Of a stretch of 64,000 bases of DNA, positions 7,947 through 16,329 are shown piece after piece. The DNA is from an uncultured Mycolicibacterium sp. (GTDB lineage: Bacteria > Actinomycetota > Actinomycetes > Mycobacteriales > Mycobacteriaceae), in assembly GCF_937941905.1 (NCBI RefSeq), contig NZ_CALDGS010000155.1:1-64000 (forward strand), given 5' to 3'. The notes beneath the pieces were generated by a model that searched no databases, was not told the DNA's origin, and worked only from the letters and a program-made list of their open reading frames with translations. The stretch's first letter is position 1. The number at the start of each line of letters is the position of its first letter. A program made the position numbers and the translations under genes.

Positions 7947-9122
7947 TCACACCTCGACGACGACGGCGCCGCCCTGGCCGCCGCCGGCGCACATCGCCGC
8001 GACCCCGATGCCGCCGCCGCGCCGGCGCAGTTCGTGGACCAGCGTGGTCACCATGCGCGCCCCGGAGGCGGCGATCGGATGGCCCAGGCTGCAGCCGCTG
8101 CCGGAGAAGTTGACCTTCTCCTCGTCGATGCCGTACTCCCGGCAGGCCGCGATGGGCACCGAGGCGAACGCCTCGTTGATCTCCCACAGCGCCACGTCGT
8201 GCACCGAGAGGCCGGCCCGGTCGAGGATCTTGCCGATCACCGCGACCGCGCCCAGGCCGGTGTCGCGCGGCGCCACACCGGCCGCGCCCCAGGCCCGCAC
8301 GGTGGCCAGCACGTCGAGGTGCTCGGCCCGGGCGTAGTCCAGGTCGGCCAGCGCCACCGCGGCGGCGGCGTCGTTGGTGCCGCTGCTGTTGCCGGCGGTG
8401 ATGGAGAAACCCTCGATCTCCGGGTGCAGCGGCTTGAGCGCGGCGAGCTTTTCGGGCGTGGTGTCCCGGCGCGGGTGCTCGTCGACGGTGAACTCGGTGA
8501 CGGTGCCGTCCGGCCGGGTGACCTTCAGCGGCACGATCTCGTCGACGAACTTGCCGGCGTCGATGGCCGCGACCGCACGCTGATGGCTGCGCACCGCCCA
8601 GGCGTCCATCTCCTCGCGGGTGATGCCGTAGGAGCGGGCGGTGTTCCAGCCCACGGTGATCGACATGTCCCGGGCCGGGGCGTCCGGGGTCTCCGGGTGG
8701 GTGGGCGGCAGCCACTGCTCGACGAACTGCAGCTCCGGGCCGGGGATGCGCTGCTTCATCAGCGGGGTCATCGACAGCGACTGCACCCCGCCGGCGACGA
8801 GCACCCGCTCCATGCCCGAACCGATCTGCGCCGCGGCGTTGCCGATCGCGGTCAGGCTGCCCGCGCAGTGCCGGTTCACCGACTGGCCGGGCACCTGCTC
8901 CATGCCGCAGGCGGCGGCCGCGTACCGGGCCAGATCGCCGCCGCCGTAGTGGGATTCGGCGAAGATCAGGTCGTCGATCGCCGACGGGTCCAGGCCGGCG
9001 CGGCGCACCACCTCCGGCAGCACCGCGCAGATGAGGTCCTCCGGCGGGGTGTTGACCAGCGTCCCCTTGAACGACCGGCCGATGGCGGTCCTGGTCGCGC
9101 CGACGATGACGGGTGTGGGCAT
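7947..9122 (-). CDS. Acetyl-CoA acetyltransferase / 3-ketoacyl-CoA thiolase
   Basis: Thiolytic cleavage of a 3-ketoacyl-CoA or the reverse condensation. 391 residues, normal for the family. The nucleophilic Cys is Cys86 in NRHCAGSLTA. INEAFASVPIAA, GSGCSLGHPIAASGAR (catalytic His) and CAGGGQGGA (second Cys) follow in order. ATG at 9122 has GAAGGGG upstream. It runs tail to tail with the TetR gene, three bases apart. Pathway partners are probably the ECH genes either side. Confidence 0.95.
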   Translation of the reverse strand: MPTPVIVGATRTAIGRSFKGTLVNTPPEDLICAVLPEVVRRAGLDPSAIDDLIFAESHYGGGDLARYAAAACGMEQVPGQSVNRHCAGSLTAIGNAAAQIGSGMERVLVAGGVQSLSMTPLMKQRIPGPELQFVEQWLPPTHPETPDAPARDMSITVGWNTARSYGITREEMDAWAVRSHQRAVAAIDAGKFVDEIVPLKVTRPDGTVTEFTVDEHPRRDTTPEKLAALKPLHPEIEGFSITAGNSSGTNDAAAAVALADLDYARAEHLDVLATVRAWGAAGVAPRDTGLGAVAVIGKILDRAGLSVHDVALWEINEAFASVPIAACREYGIDEEKVNFSGSGCSLGHPIAASGARMVTTLVHELRRRGGGIGVAAMCAGGGQGGAVVVEV

Positions 9123-9174
9123 GACGACCCCTTCGATTTGGGCGAGCGTTCAAACGTTACAAAACTAACAGAAA

Positions 9175-9192
9175 GTGTTGCATCGGCAACAC
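9175..9192 (-). terminator. Intrinsic terminator after ECH gene
   Basis: On the minus strand a 7-base-pair stem (GTGTTGC/GCAACAC, four-base loop) starts 13 bases after the ECH stop at 9205 and is followed by TTTCTGTTAGTTTTG. The short T-rich tail makes this a reasonable intrinsic terminator separating the hotdog-ECH pair from the thiolase gene, whose promoter must lie in the remaining 50 bases. Confidence 0.55.
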
Positions 9193-9204
9193 CCCGGGAT
9201 CGGC

Positions 9205-10080
9205 TCAGGGCCCGTCCGGCTCGGGCACGTCGAAGTGTTCGTCGCGCAGCCGGAACGCCTCCCGGGTGCCGTACCGGGCCCGGGTCTTGACGAAGTTGAA
9301 CTCCCCCGGCGCGAACTGCAGGTTGGTGCCGAACGCGTGGACGAGGTAGCTGGCGACCTCCTCGCCCTGGTAGGCCTGGGTCTGCTCGACGAGCCGGAAC
9401 GCCTCCTTGGCGATCACCACCCCGTCGGCCGGCATCCGCGACGCCTTGGTGGCCCACCAGCGGGCCCGGGCGGTGACCATGTGCGGTTCGCAGACCTCGG
9501 TGAACACCCCGAGGTGGGCGATGTCGCCAGCGGTGATGACGTCGCCGGTGAGCAGTAACCGCCGCGCCAGCACCGGGCCGAGGCGGTGGAAGAACATGTG
9601 CAGGCTGCCCAGCGCCGGGCCCAGGAACCGGGTGGCCGGCATGCCCAGCCGGGTGTCGCGGGCGACCACGGCGATGTCGGCCATCAGCGCCAGCTCGAAC
9701 CCGCCGCCCAGCGCGTAGCCGGCGACCTCGCCGACGGTGACCTTCGGGAACCCCATGAAGTTGTGGTAGAAGGCGAAGGTCCTGCGGTCGACGGTGAGCC
9801 GGCGGCGCTGGCTGGGCCGGGACCGCTCCCGCTGCGCGTGCTCGCCGTACCAGCCGTAGGCGTTGTTCATGTCCGCGCCGGCGCTGAACACGCCGCCGGC
9901 GCCGCGCAGCAGCACCACGGTGATGTCGTCGTCGTCGGCCGCCGCGTCCAGGCAGCGGGCCATCGCGTCGCGCATCGCCGCGTCGTAGGCGTTGCGCCGG
10001 TCCGGGTTGTTCAGCGTCAGCGTGGCGATCCGGCGCTCGCGGTCGACCTCGAACAGCACCCGCGGATCGGTGCCGGTCAT
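9205..10080 (-). CDS. Enoyl-CoA hydratase/isomerase (crotonase fold)
   Basis: 291-residue crotonase. Visible parts are IATLTLNNPDRRNAYD, LLRGAGGVFSAGADM and GEVAGYALGGGFELALMAD, the two oxyanion-hole segments. Between them is an unusual charged insertion (QRERSRPSQRRRLTVDRR). The segment FLGPALGSLHMFFHRLG stands where catalytic Glu residues of classical hydratases lie, so isomerase, lyase or hydrolase chemistry is possible. ATG at 10080 overlaps the upstream thioesterase stop by four bases. Confidence 0.9.
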   Translation of the reverse strand: MTGTDPRVLFEVDRERRIATLTLNNPDRRNAYDAAMRDAMARCLDAAADDDDITVVLLRGAGGVFSAGADMNNAYGWYGEHAQRERSRPSQRRRLTVDRRTFAFYHNFMGFPKVTVGEVAGYALGGGFELALMADIAVVARDTRLGMPATRFLGPALGSLHMFFHRLGPVLARRLLLTGDVITAGDIAHLGVFTEVCEPHMVTARARWWATKASRMPADGVVIAKEAFRLVEQTQAYQGEEVASYLVHAFGTNLQFAPGEFNFVKTRARYGTREAFRLRDEHFDVPEPDGP

Positions 10081-10757
10081 CGGATCCCCCCTCCCCGGCC
10101 CGGGCCGGTCTCGCCACGGCGGCCGAAGTCGCTCGCGGACAGCCGTTCCGGCGGCAGGCCGACCGACTCCACCTCCCCGGTGCACAGCAGCTCCCCGGCG
10201 CGGGTCAGCCGCACGGTGGAGGTGATGCCGCGGTCGTGGGTGGCACGCTCGATGTCGAAGCACAGCTCGGTCAGGATCGGCACCGGCCGCCAGTAGCGCA
10301 CCGTCATCGACCGGGTCCGGCCGGCCCGCCCCGCCGCACAGCTGTGGTGCTGGGCCACGCAGTCGACGAACACGCCGAGGAACCCGCCGTGCACCAGCCC
10401 GGGCGGCCCCTCGTAGACCAGCGGGAAGGTCACCGTGCCCGCGGCGCTCGCGGCGTCGAGGCGGGTCATGCGGTACTCGGGAAAGCACGGGTTGTAGCCG
10501 CCCACGTCGAAGGCGTGCTGCAGGTAGACGCGCTGGTCGGCCGGCCCGCCGGCCGGCCGCGGCGTCGGGTCGGCGGGTGCGGCCGCGGCCAGCCGGCGCT
10601 CGTAGTCGCCGAGGGTGGCGACGAGCTCGTCGACCGCCGGGTGCGGGTGCTCCAGGGTCAGCAGCAGCCCGGCCAGCCGGCGCAGCGGCCCAGCCGCCGC
10701 GGTGGTCTGCGCCAGCGGGAGTTCCCCGTACCGGCGGTCGGTGTCGGCGGCCGTCAT
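10077..10757 (-). CDS. Hotdog-fold (PaaI-type) acyl-CoA thioesterase-like protein
   Basis: 226 residues. The C-terminal half is a hotdog domain: FPLVYEGPPGLVHGGFLGVFVDCVAQHH matches the PaaI/4HBT helix region with the HGG turn, followed by MTVRYWRPVPI and a final strand pattern. The N-terminal 80 residues are a helical extension with no clear domain. Likely releases or proof-reads CoA esters for the pathway. First gene of a two-gene unit with the ECH at 9205-10080, divergent from the ECH at 10863. Confidence 0.8.
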   Translation of the reverse strand: MTAADTDRRYGELPLAQTTAAAGPLRRLAGLLLTLEHPHPAVDELVATLGDYERRLAAAAPADPTPRPAGGPADQRVYLQHAFDVGGYNPCFPEYRMTRLDAASAAGTVTFPLVYEGPPGLVHGGFLGVFVDCVAQHHSCAAGRAGRTRSMTVRYWRPVPILTELCFDIERATHDRGITSTVRLTRAGELLCTGEVESVGLPPERLSASDFGRRGETGPGRGGGIR

Positions 10758-10823
10758 CGGCGCTACTCCTGTCGGGTCGGTGCTGCTTTTGCTACCGTGG
10801 GCTGATCGTAATCGTAATTCCTA

Positions 10824-10843
10824 CTGTATGGGTAACCGTACAG
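10824..10843. promoter_or_regulatory. 20-base inverted repeat in divergent intergenic region
   Basis: CTGTATGGGTAACCGTACAG reads almost identically on both strands, with two mismatched pairs around a GGTAACC centre. It lies 19 bases upstream of the GTG at 10863 and 66 bases upstream of the thioesterase start, in a 105-base divergent gap. Size and symmetry fit a TetR or GntR operator serving both transcripts. No regulator gene is adjacent, so a distant one is implied. Confidence 0.5.
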
Positions 10844-10862
10844 ACCGGGAGGCATTCCGACG

Positions 10863-11678
10863 GTGACCGAGCAGCCCGGCCCGGACCCGGCCGACGGCAC
10901 GGTGCGGGTGCACCGCCGCGGCGGCGTCCTGCATCTCACGCTGCACCGACCGGAACGTCGGAACGCGTTGAGCCGCAGCATGGTTCACCAGCTCGTCGGG
11001 GCGCTCACCGAGGCGGCCACCGACGACACGCTGCGGGTGGTGCACATCGACGGGGCCGGCGGCGACTTCTGCGCCGGGGTGGACTGGATGAGCGGCGCCG
11101 CCGAGACCCGGCCGCGCACCGGCGATTTGGTGCGCCGGGTGCCGCTCACCTCGCACCGGGTGGTGGAGCTGGTCACGACGATCCAGCTGCCGGTGGTGTG
11201 CAGCGTGCGGGGCTGGGCGGTCGGGCTGGGCTGCAACCTGGCGCTGGCCGCCGACTTCACCGTGGCCGGCACCGGCGCGGTGTTCTGGGAACCGTTCCTG
11301 CACCGCGGGTTCGCACCGGACTCCGGCTCCACCTGGCTGCTGCCGAGGCTGGTCGGGCTGGCCCGGGCCCGGCGCATGCTGCTGCTCGGGGAACGGGTCG
11401 GCGGCGCCGACGCCGCCGAGTGGGGGCTGATCCACGACGCGGTGCCCGACGACGAGCTCGACGCCGCGGCGGCCGAGCTCGTCGACCGGCTGGCCGCCGG
11501 CCCGACCGTGGCCCTGGGGCTGGCCAAGCAGGCGCTGCTGACGGCCCAGCACGCCACCCTGCCGCAGGCCATGACCCAGGAGCTCTACAACGTCGAGTTG
11601 TCCAGCCGAACCGGCGATTTCAAGGAGGGGCTGGCCGCCTTCCGCCAGCAGCGGACACCGAGGTTCCAGGGCCGGTGA
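10863..11678 (+). CDS. Enoyl-CoA hydratase/isomerase (crotonase fold)
   Basis: 271 residues and first of six overlapping or near-overlapping plus-strand genes. Landmarks are GVLHLTLHRPERRNALS, HIDGAGGDFCAGVDW and CSVRGWAVGLGCNLALAADFTVA, then FLHRGFAPDSGSTWLLPRLVG. The GTG at 10863 follows GGGAGG at 10848-10853, a good Shine-Dalgarno. Three tandem crotonases here suggest successive or substrate-specific hydration, isomerisation or ring-opening steps. Confidence 0.9.
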   Translation: MTEQPGPDPADGTVRVHRRGGVLHLTLHRPERRNALSRSMVHQLVGALTEAATDDTLRVVHIDGAGGDFCAGVDWMSGAAETRPRTGDLVRRVPLTSHRVVELVTTIQLPVVCSVRGWAVGLGCNLALAADFTVAGTGAVFWEPFLHRGFAPDSGSTWLLPRLVGLARARRMLLLGERVGGADAAEWGLIHDAVPDDELDAAAAELVDRLAAGPTVALGLAKQALLTAQHATLPQAMTQELYNVELSSRTGDFKEGLAAFRQQRTPRFQGR

Positions 11679-11704
11679 ACCGGCCACCAGCCAGAGGGGA
11701 CAGC

Positions 11705-12517
11705 ATGCCCGACGGGTCCTACCGGGACATCATCTACGAGGTCGACGGCCACGTCGCCACCATCACGCTGAACCGGCCGGAGGCGCTCAACGCGCTCAGC
11801 CCGCACATGATCACCGAACTGCGGGCGGCCTACGCGGAGGCCGAGAACGACGACCGGGTGTGGATCCTGGTCGTCACCGGCACCGGCCGGGCGTTCTGCT
11901 CCGGCGCGGACGTCAAGGAGATCCCCGACGACGGCCGGGTGATCAACCCGCGGCCCTACCTGTCGACCTACGAGCAGTGGGAGGCCCCGCAGGAGGGCAC
12001 CCCGCCGTTCCGGCAGATGGCCAAGCCGGTGCTGGCGGCGATCAACGGCATCTGCTGCGGGGCGGGGCTGGACTGGGTGACCACCGGCGACATCGTGATC
12101 GCCTCCGAGCGGGCCACCTTCTTCGACCCGCACGTCAGCATCGGGCTGGTGTCCGGGCGTGAGGTGGTGCGGCTGGCGCGGGTGCTGCCGCGGTCGGTGG
12201 CGCTGCGGATGGCGTTGCTGGGCAGGCACGAACGGATGAGCGCCCAGCGCGCCTACGAGCTCGGCATGGTCAGCGAGGTGGTCGAGCACGACCGGCTGCT
12301 CGAGCGCGCCCACGAACTGGCCGGGCTGGTCACCCGCAACGCCCCGCTGGCGGTGCGCGGCACCCGGCTGGCCATCCTCAAGGGCCTCGACCTGCCGCTG
12401 CACGAGGCCGAGATCCTCGCCGAGGCGTTCCGGGAACGCAACCTGCACACCGAGGACGCCAAGGAGGGCCCGCGGGCGTTCGTGGACAAGCGCACACCGG
12501 AGTGGAAGTGCCGATGA
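11705..12517 (+). CDS. Enoyl-CoA hydratase/isomerase (crotonase fold)
   Basis: 270 residues. VATITLNRPEALNALS, VVTGTGRAFCSGADVKEI and INGICCGAGLDWVTTGDIVIA mark the CoA pocket and oxyanion hole. FDPHVSIGLVSGREVV covers the catalytic-acid region. ATG at 11705 follows AGAGGGG. Its 3' end overlaps the next crotonase by four bases (ATGA), implying translational coupling and perhaps co-assembly. Substrate unknown. Confidence 0.9.
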   Translation: MPDGSYRDIIYEVDGHVATITLNRPEALNALSPHMITELRAAYAEAENDDRVWILVVTGTGRAFCSGADVKEIPDDGRVINPRPYLSTYEQWEAPQEGTPPFRQMAKPVLAAINGICCGAGLDWVTTGDIVIASERATFFDPHVSIGLVSGREVVRLARVLPRSVALRMALLGRHERMSAQRAYELGMVSEVVEHDRLLERAHELAGLVTRNAPLAVRGTRLAILKGLDLPLHEAEILAEAFRERNLHTEDAKEGPRAFVDKRTPEWKCR

Positions 12518-13302
12518 GCGCCGGCGGGTTCGAGACCATCCTGCTCGAGGTCGACGCCGACGACCACGTCGCGACCATCACGCTCAACCGACCCGAGCGG
12601 CTCAACGCGTTCGACCGCACCATGTGCGAGGAGATGGCCGAGGCGTGGCGCCGGGTGAAGTTCGACGACACCGTGCACGCGGTGGTGCTGCGGGCCGCCG
12701 GAACGCGGGCCTTCTCGGCCGGGCTGGACGTCAAGACCCCCTACGGCCAGCCCGGGAACGTGTGGAACCACGAGGATCCCGGTGAGCCGCTCAGCCCGAA
12801 GTGGCAGAAGATGTTCAAGCCGGTGGTGTGCGCCGTGCACGGCATGTGCACCGCCGGCGCGTTCTACTTCGTCAACGAGGCCGACATCGTGATCTGTTCG
12901 CAGGACGCGACGTTCTTCGACTCGCACGTCAGCGCCGGGCTGGTGTGCGCGCTGGAGCCGATCGGGCTGATGCGTCGCGTCGGGCTGGCCGAGACGCTGC
13001 GGATCGCGTTGATGGGCAACGACGAACGCGTCAGCGCCGAGACCGCGCTGCGGATCGGGCTGGTCACCGAGGTGGTGCCGCGGGAGCGGCTGTGGGCGCG
13101 CGCCCACGAGATCGCCGCCGCCATCGCCGCCAAACCGCCCGCGGCCACCCAGGGAACGGTCAAGGCGATCTGGGAGTCGCTGGACCGGCCGTACCGGGCG
13201 GCGATGGAGCAGGGCCTGATCTACACCCGGCTGGGCAACCCGCTGGGCACCGCGCAGCTGCGCGACCGGCCGGTGCCGAAGACGCCGCCGAGGATCCGGT
13301 GA
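12514..13302 (+). CDS. Enoyl-CoA hydratase/isomerase (crotonase fold)
   Basis: 262 residues, clearly paralogous to the preceding gene (VATITLNRPERLNAF; FDSHVSAGLVCALEPIGLMRR). VCAVHGMCTAGAFYFVNEADIVI is the second oxyanion segment. The ATG at 12514 overlaps the previous stop. An in-frame GTG at 12502 would add four codons but lies inside the upstream gene and is less likely. The stop overlaps the following ligase start by one base. Confidence 0.9.
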   Translation: MSAGGFETILLEVDADDHVATITLNRPERLNAFDRTMCEEMAEAWRRVKFDDTVHAVVLRAAGTRAFSAGLDVKTPYGQPGNVWNHEDPGEPLSPKWQKMFKPVVCAVHGMCTAGAFYFVNEADIVICSQDATFFDSHVSAGLVCALEPIGLMRRVGLAETLRIALMGNDERVSAETALRIGLVTEVVPRERLWARAHEIAAAIAAKPPAATQGTVKAIWESLDRPYRAAMEQGLIYTRLGNPLGTAQLRDRPVPKTPPRIR

Positions 13303-14789
13303 TGCCCGCCCACCCGCTGTCACGGCGCATCGCCGAGGTGCTCGACCTGCAGCCCGACGCACCGGCCGTCGAGTTCGACCGCGCCTGGTGCAGCTGGGCC
13401 GAGCTCGGCGAATCCGCGCGCCGCATCGCCGATCTGGCGCTGCGCTACGGCTACGGCGAGACCCCGCAGGTGGGCATCCTGCTGCGCAACCGCCCGGTGC
13501 ACGTGGCCGCGCTGCTCGGGGTGCTGCTCGCCGGCGGCACGGTGGTGGTGGTCAACCCGGCCCGCGGCCGCGCGCGCACCCGCGCCGACCTGGCCGCCCT
13601 CGAGCTGCCGCTGCTCGTCGGCACCGCCGCCGACCTCGCCGCCACCGGTCCGCACCCGCCGCGGTGCACCGTGGTGGCGCTCGACGCGCTCGGCGGAGCA
13701 CCGGCGGTCACCGCGGCCGCCGAGCCGGTGGCGGTCGGGTCCGCGCCCGGGGTGGCGGTGCGGATGCTCACCAGCGGCACCACCGGCCCGCCCAAGCGGG
13801 TCCCGCTGACCTACCGGATGCTGGCGCACAGCGTGATGGGGCCCGGGACCCTCGGCGAGCGGCGCCCGACCGCGGTGCGGCGCGGCGTGGCGATCGTGAA
13901 CGCCCCGCTGGTGCACATCGGCGGGGTGTTCCGGGTGCTGCAGTGCATCGCCGAGGCCCGGCCGTTCGTGCTGCTGGAGAAGTTCGAGCTGGACACCTGG
14001 GCCGACGCGGTGCGCCGGCACCGGCCGCGCACGGTGTCGCTGGTCCCGGCGGCGCTGCGCACCGTGCTGCACTCCGGGCTGACCCGCGCGGACCTGGCCG
14101 GCATCCGGGCGGTCACCTGCGGCACCGCCCCGCTGGCCGCCGAGGACGCCGAGGCGTTCACCGAACGGTTCGGCATTCCGGTGCTCACCTCCTACGCCGC
14201 CACCGAGTTCGGCGGCGGGGTGGCCGGCTGGACCCTGGCCGACCACCGGCGCTACTGGCCGGCCAAGCGCGGCAGCGTGGGCCGGGCCACCGGCGGGGCG
14301 CGGCTGCGGGTGGTCGACGAGGCCGGCCGCGAACTCGGCCCGGACCGGCCCGGTCTGCTGGAGGTCAGGCCCGGGCAGTTCGGCCCGGACGCCGAGTGGC
14401 TGCGCACCACCGATCTGGCGCGCATCGACGCCGACGGGTTCCTGTGGATCCTCGGCCGGGCCGACCAGGCGATCATCCGCGGCGGGTTCAAGGTGATGCC
14501 CGAGGAGGTGCGGGCCGCGCTGGAACGCCACCCGGCGGTGCGCGGTGCGGCGGTGGTCGGCCGTCCCGACCGCCGGCTCGGCGAGGTGCCGGTCGCGCTC
14601 GTCGAGCCGCATCCCGGTGCCGGCTGCGACCCCGACGAACTCGTCGCGTTCCTGCGCGAGCGGCTCGCCCCCTACGAGGTGCCGGCGGCCGTCGCGGTGG
14701 TCGGCTCGCTGCCGCGCACCCCGTCCGGCAAACCCGATCTGACCGCCGTGCGAACGTATTTCACCGAAACGGTCACCGCCGATGGCTGA
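13302..14789 (+). CDS. Acyl-CoA ligase (AMP-forming), first of three in tandem
   Basis: ANL-superfamily adenylating enzyme of 495 residues, shorter than typical FadD (about 540). The A3 motif LTSGTTGPPKRV (156-167) has Arg-Val where KG-V is usual. Later motifs are TSYAATEFGGG, WLRTTDLARIDADGF (Asp contacting the ribose of AMP) and LPRTPSGKPDL, which holds the catalytic Lys. ATG at 13302 overlaps the crotonase stop by one base. Activates an unknown acid entering the pathway. Confidence 0.9.
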   Translation: MPAHPLSRRIAEVLDLQPDAPAVEFDRAWCSWAELGESARRIADLALRYGYGETPQVGILLRNRPVHVAALLGVLLAGGTVVVVNPARGRARTRADLAALELPLLVGTAADLAATGPHPPRCTVVALDALGGAPAVTAAAEPVAVGSAPGVAVRMLTSGTTGPPKRVPLTYRMLAHSVMGPGTLGERRPTAVRRGVAIVNAPLVHIGGVFRVLQCIAEARPFVLLEKFELDTWADAVRRHRPRTVSLVPAALRTVLHSGLTRADLAGIRAVTCGTAPLAAEDAEAFTERFGIPVLTSYAATEFGGGVAGWTLADHRRYWPAKRGSVGRATGGARLRVVDEAGRELGPDRPGLLEVRPGQFGPDAEWLRTTDLARIDADGFLWILGRADQAIIRGGFKVMPEEVRAALERHPAVRGAAVVGRPDRRLGEVPVALVEPHPGAGCDPDELVAFLRERLAPYEVPAAVAVVGSLPRTPSGKPDLTAVRTYFTETVTADG

Positions 14790-16329
14790 ACCGGACACCG
14801 TCCCCGCCCTGCTGCGCCGGCTCGCCGCCGAGCGGCCCGGGCATCCGCTGCTGATCTGCGACCACGACCGGCTCAGCTACGGCGAGGCCGACCGCCGCTC
14901 GGCGGTGCTGGCGCGCGGGCTGATCGGGCTGGGCGCGGGCAAGGGCACCCACGTCGGACTGCTCCACCCGAACGGGTCGGCGTTCGTCGTCGGCATGCTC
15001 GCCGCCGCACGGATCGGGGCGGTGGTGGTGCCCTACCCCACCTTCGCCACCGCGGCCGAGCTGACCGCGCAGCTGCGCCACAGCGACACCGAGATCCTGC
15101 TGGCCACCGGCCGGTTCCGCGGCCACGACCTGGCCGGCCGGCTGCGCGCCGCGGTCGGTGGGTTCGACTCGGCCGCACCGCTGTTCAACCCGGCCGTGCC
15201 GACGCTGCGGCACGTGCTCGTCGACACCGCCCCGGCGCCGGCCGCCGACGCCGCACTGCTGCGCGCCATGGAGGACGACGTCGACGGCTGCGATGTGCTG
15301 ACCATCGTCTACACCTCCGGTTCGACCAGCGCCCCGAAGGGCGTGGTGCACACCCACGCCGGGCTGATCCGGCACCAGCGCACGCTCAACGAGATCCGCC
15401 GCTACCGCACCGAGGACCGGCTGTTCTGCAACTCGCCGTTCTTCTGGATCGGCGGCATCGCGTTCTCGCTGCTGGCCACGATGGTCGCCGGGGCGACGCT
15501 GATCTGCTCGGTCGCCGAGGACCCGGCCGACACCCTCGACCTGCTGGAGGCCGAACGCCCCACCCTGACCAACGGCTACGTCACCGGGATCGCCGCGCTG
15601 GCCGCCCATCCCAGCCTGCCGCACCGCGACCTGAGCTCGCTGCGGCGGGGCAACCTCTACCCACTCATGGCGCCGGAGTGCCGGCCGGCCGATCCGGCGC
15701 TGCGCCACCAGATGCTCGGCATGACCGAGACCGGCAGCGTGGTGCTGGCCGACCCGGACGACGGCGACCAGCCGGAGTCGCGGCGCGGCTCGTTCGGCCG
15801 GCCGGTGCCGGGCTTCGCCACCCGCGTCGCCGACCCGGACACCGGCGAACCGGTCGGCGTCGGCGAGGTCGGTGAGCTGTGGGTGCGCGGACCCTACGTC
15901 ATGCAGCGCTACTACAAGCGCAGCCGCGAGCAGTGCTTCACCCCCGACGGCTGGTTCCGCACCGGGGACCTGGTGCGCGTCGACGCCGAGGGCTACCACT
16001 ACTTCGTCGGCCGCCGCGCCGCGGTGATCAAGACCGCCGGGGTCAACGTCCTGCCCGCCGAGGTGGAGCGGGCGATCACCGCGGTCACCGGCGCCCCGGC
16101 GCACGTCGTCGGGCTGCCCGACGCGCGGCGCGGTGCGGTGGTCGCCGCGGTGGTGGTGGTCGACGACCCGGCCGGTTTCGACGCCGAGGCGCTGCGCGCC
16201 GCGCTGCGGGAACGCCTGTCGGCCTACATGATCCCGCGCCGCGTCGTGGCACTGCCGCGCGACCGGCTGCCGGTACTGTCCAGCGGCAAGATCGATCTGC
16301 ACGCACTGGCGAAGGTGTTCGATGGATGA
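14782..16329 (+). CDS. Acyl-CoA ligase (AMP-forming), second of three in tandem
   Basis: 515 residues. The adenylation loop YTSGSTSAPKG is at 177-187. GMTETGSVV is the A5 region, WFRTGDLVRVDAEGY the AMP-ribose motif, and LSSGKIDLH carries the C-terminal Lys. The ATG lies eight bases inside the previous gene. It shares more with the following ligase (ATGRFRGHDLAG versus VAEFRGHRYRDE) than with the preceding one, suggesting a local duplication. Confidence 0.92.
   Translation: MAEPDTVPALLRRLAAERPGHPLLICDHDRLSYGEADRRSAVLARGLIGLGAGKGTHVGLLHPNGSAFVVGMLAAARIGAVVVPYPTFATAAELTAQLRHSDTEILLATGRFRGHDLAGRLRAAVGGFDSAAPLFNPAVPTLRHVLVDTAPAPAADAALLRAMEDDVDGCDVLTIVYTSGSTSAPKGVVHTHAGLIRHQRTLNEIRRYRTEDRLFCNSPFFWIGGIAFSLLATMVAGATLICSVAEDPADTLDLLEAERPTLTNGYVTGIAALAAHPSLPHRDLSSLRRGNLYPLMAPECRPADPALRHQMLGMTETGSVVLADPDDGDQPESRRGSFGRPVPGFATRVADPDTGEPVGVGEVGELWVRGPYVMQRYYKRSREQCFTPDGWFRTGDLVRVDAEGYHYFVGRRAAVIKTAGVNVLPAEVERAITAVTGAPAHVVGLPDARRGAVVAAVVVVDDPAGFDAEALRAALRERLSAYMIPRRVVALPRDRLPVLSSGKIDLHALAKVFDG

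Noticed and set aside
9123..9174. KstR or KstR2 operator upstream of the thiolase gene
   Set aside because: GTTCAAACGTTACAAAAC has no match to the recalled cholesterol-regulator consensus beyond scattered bases.
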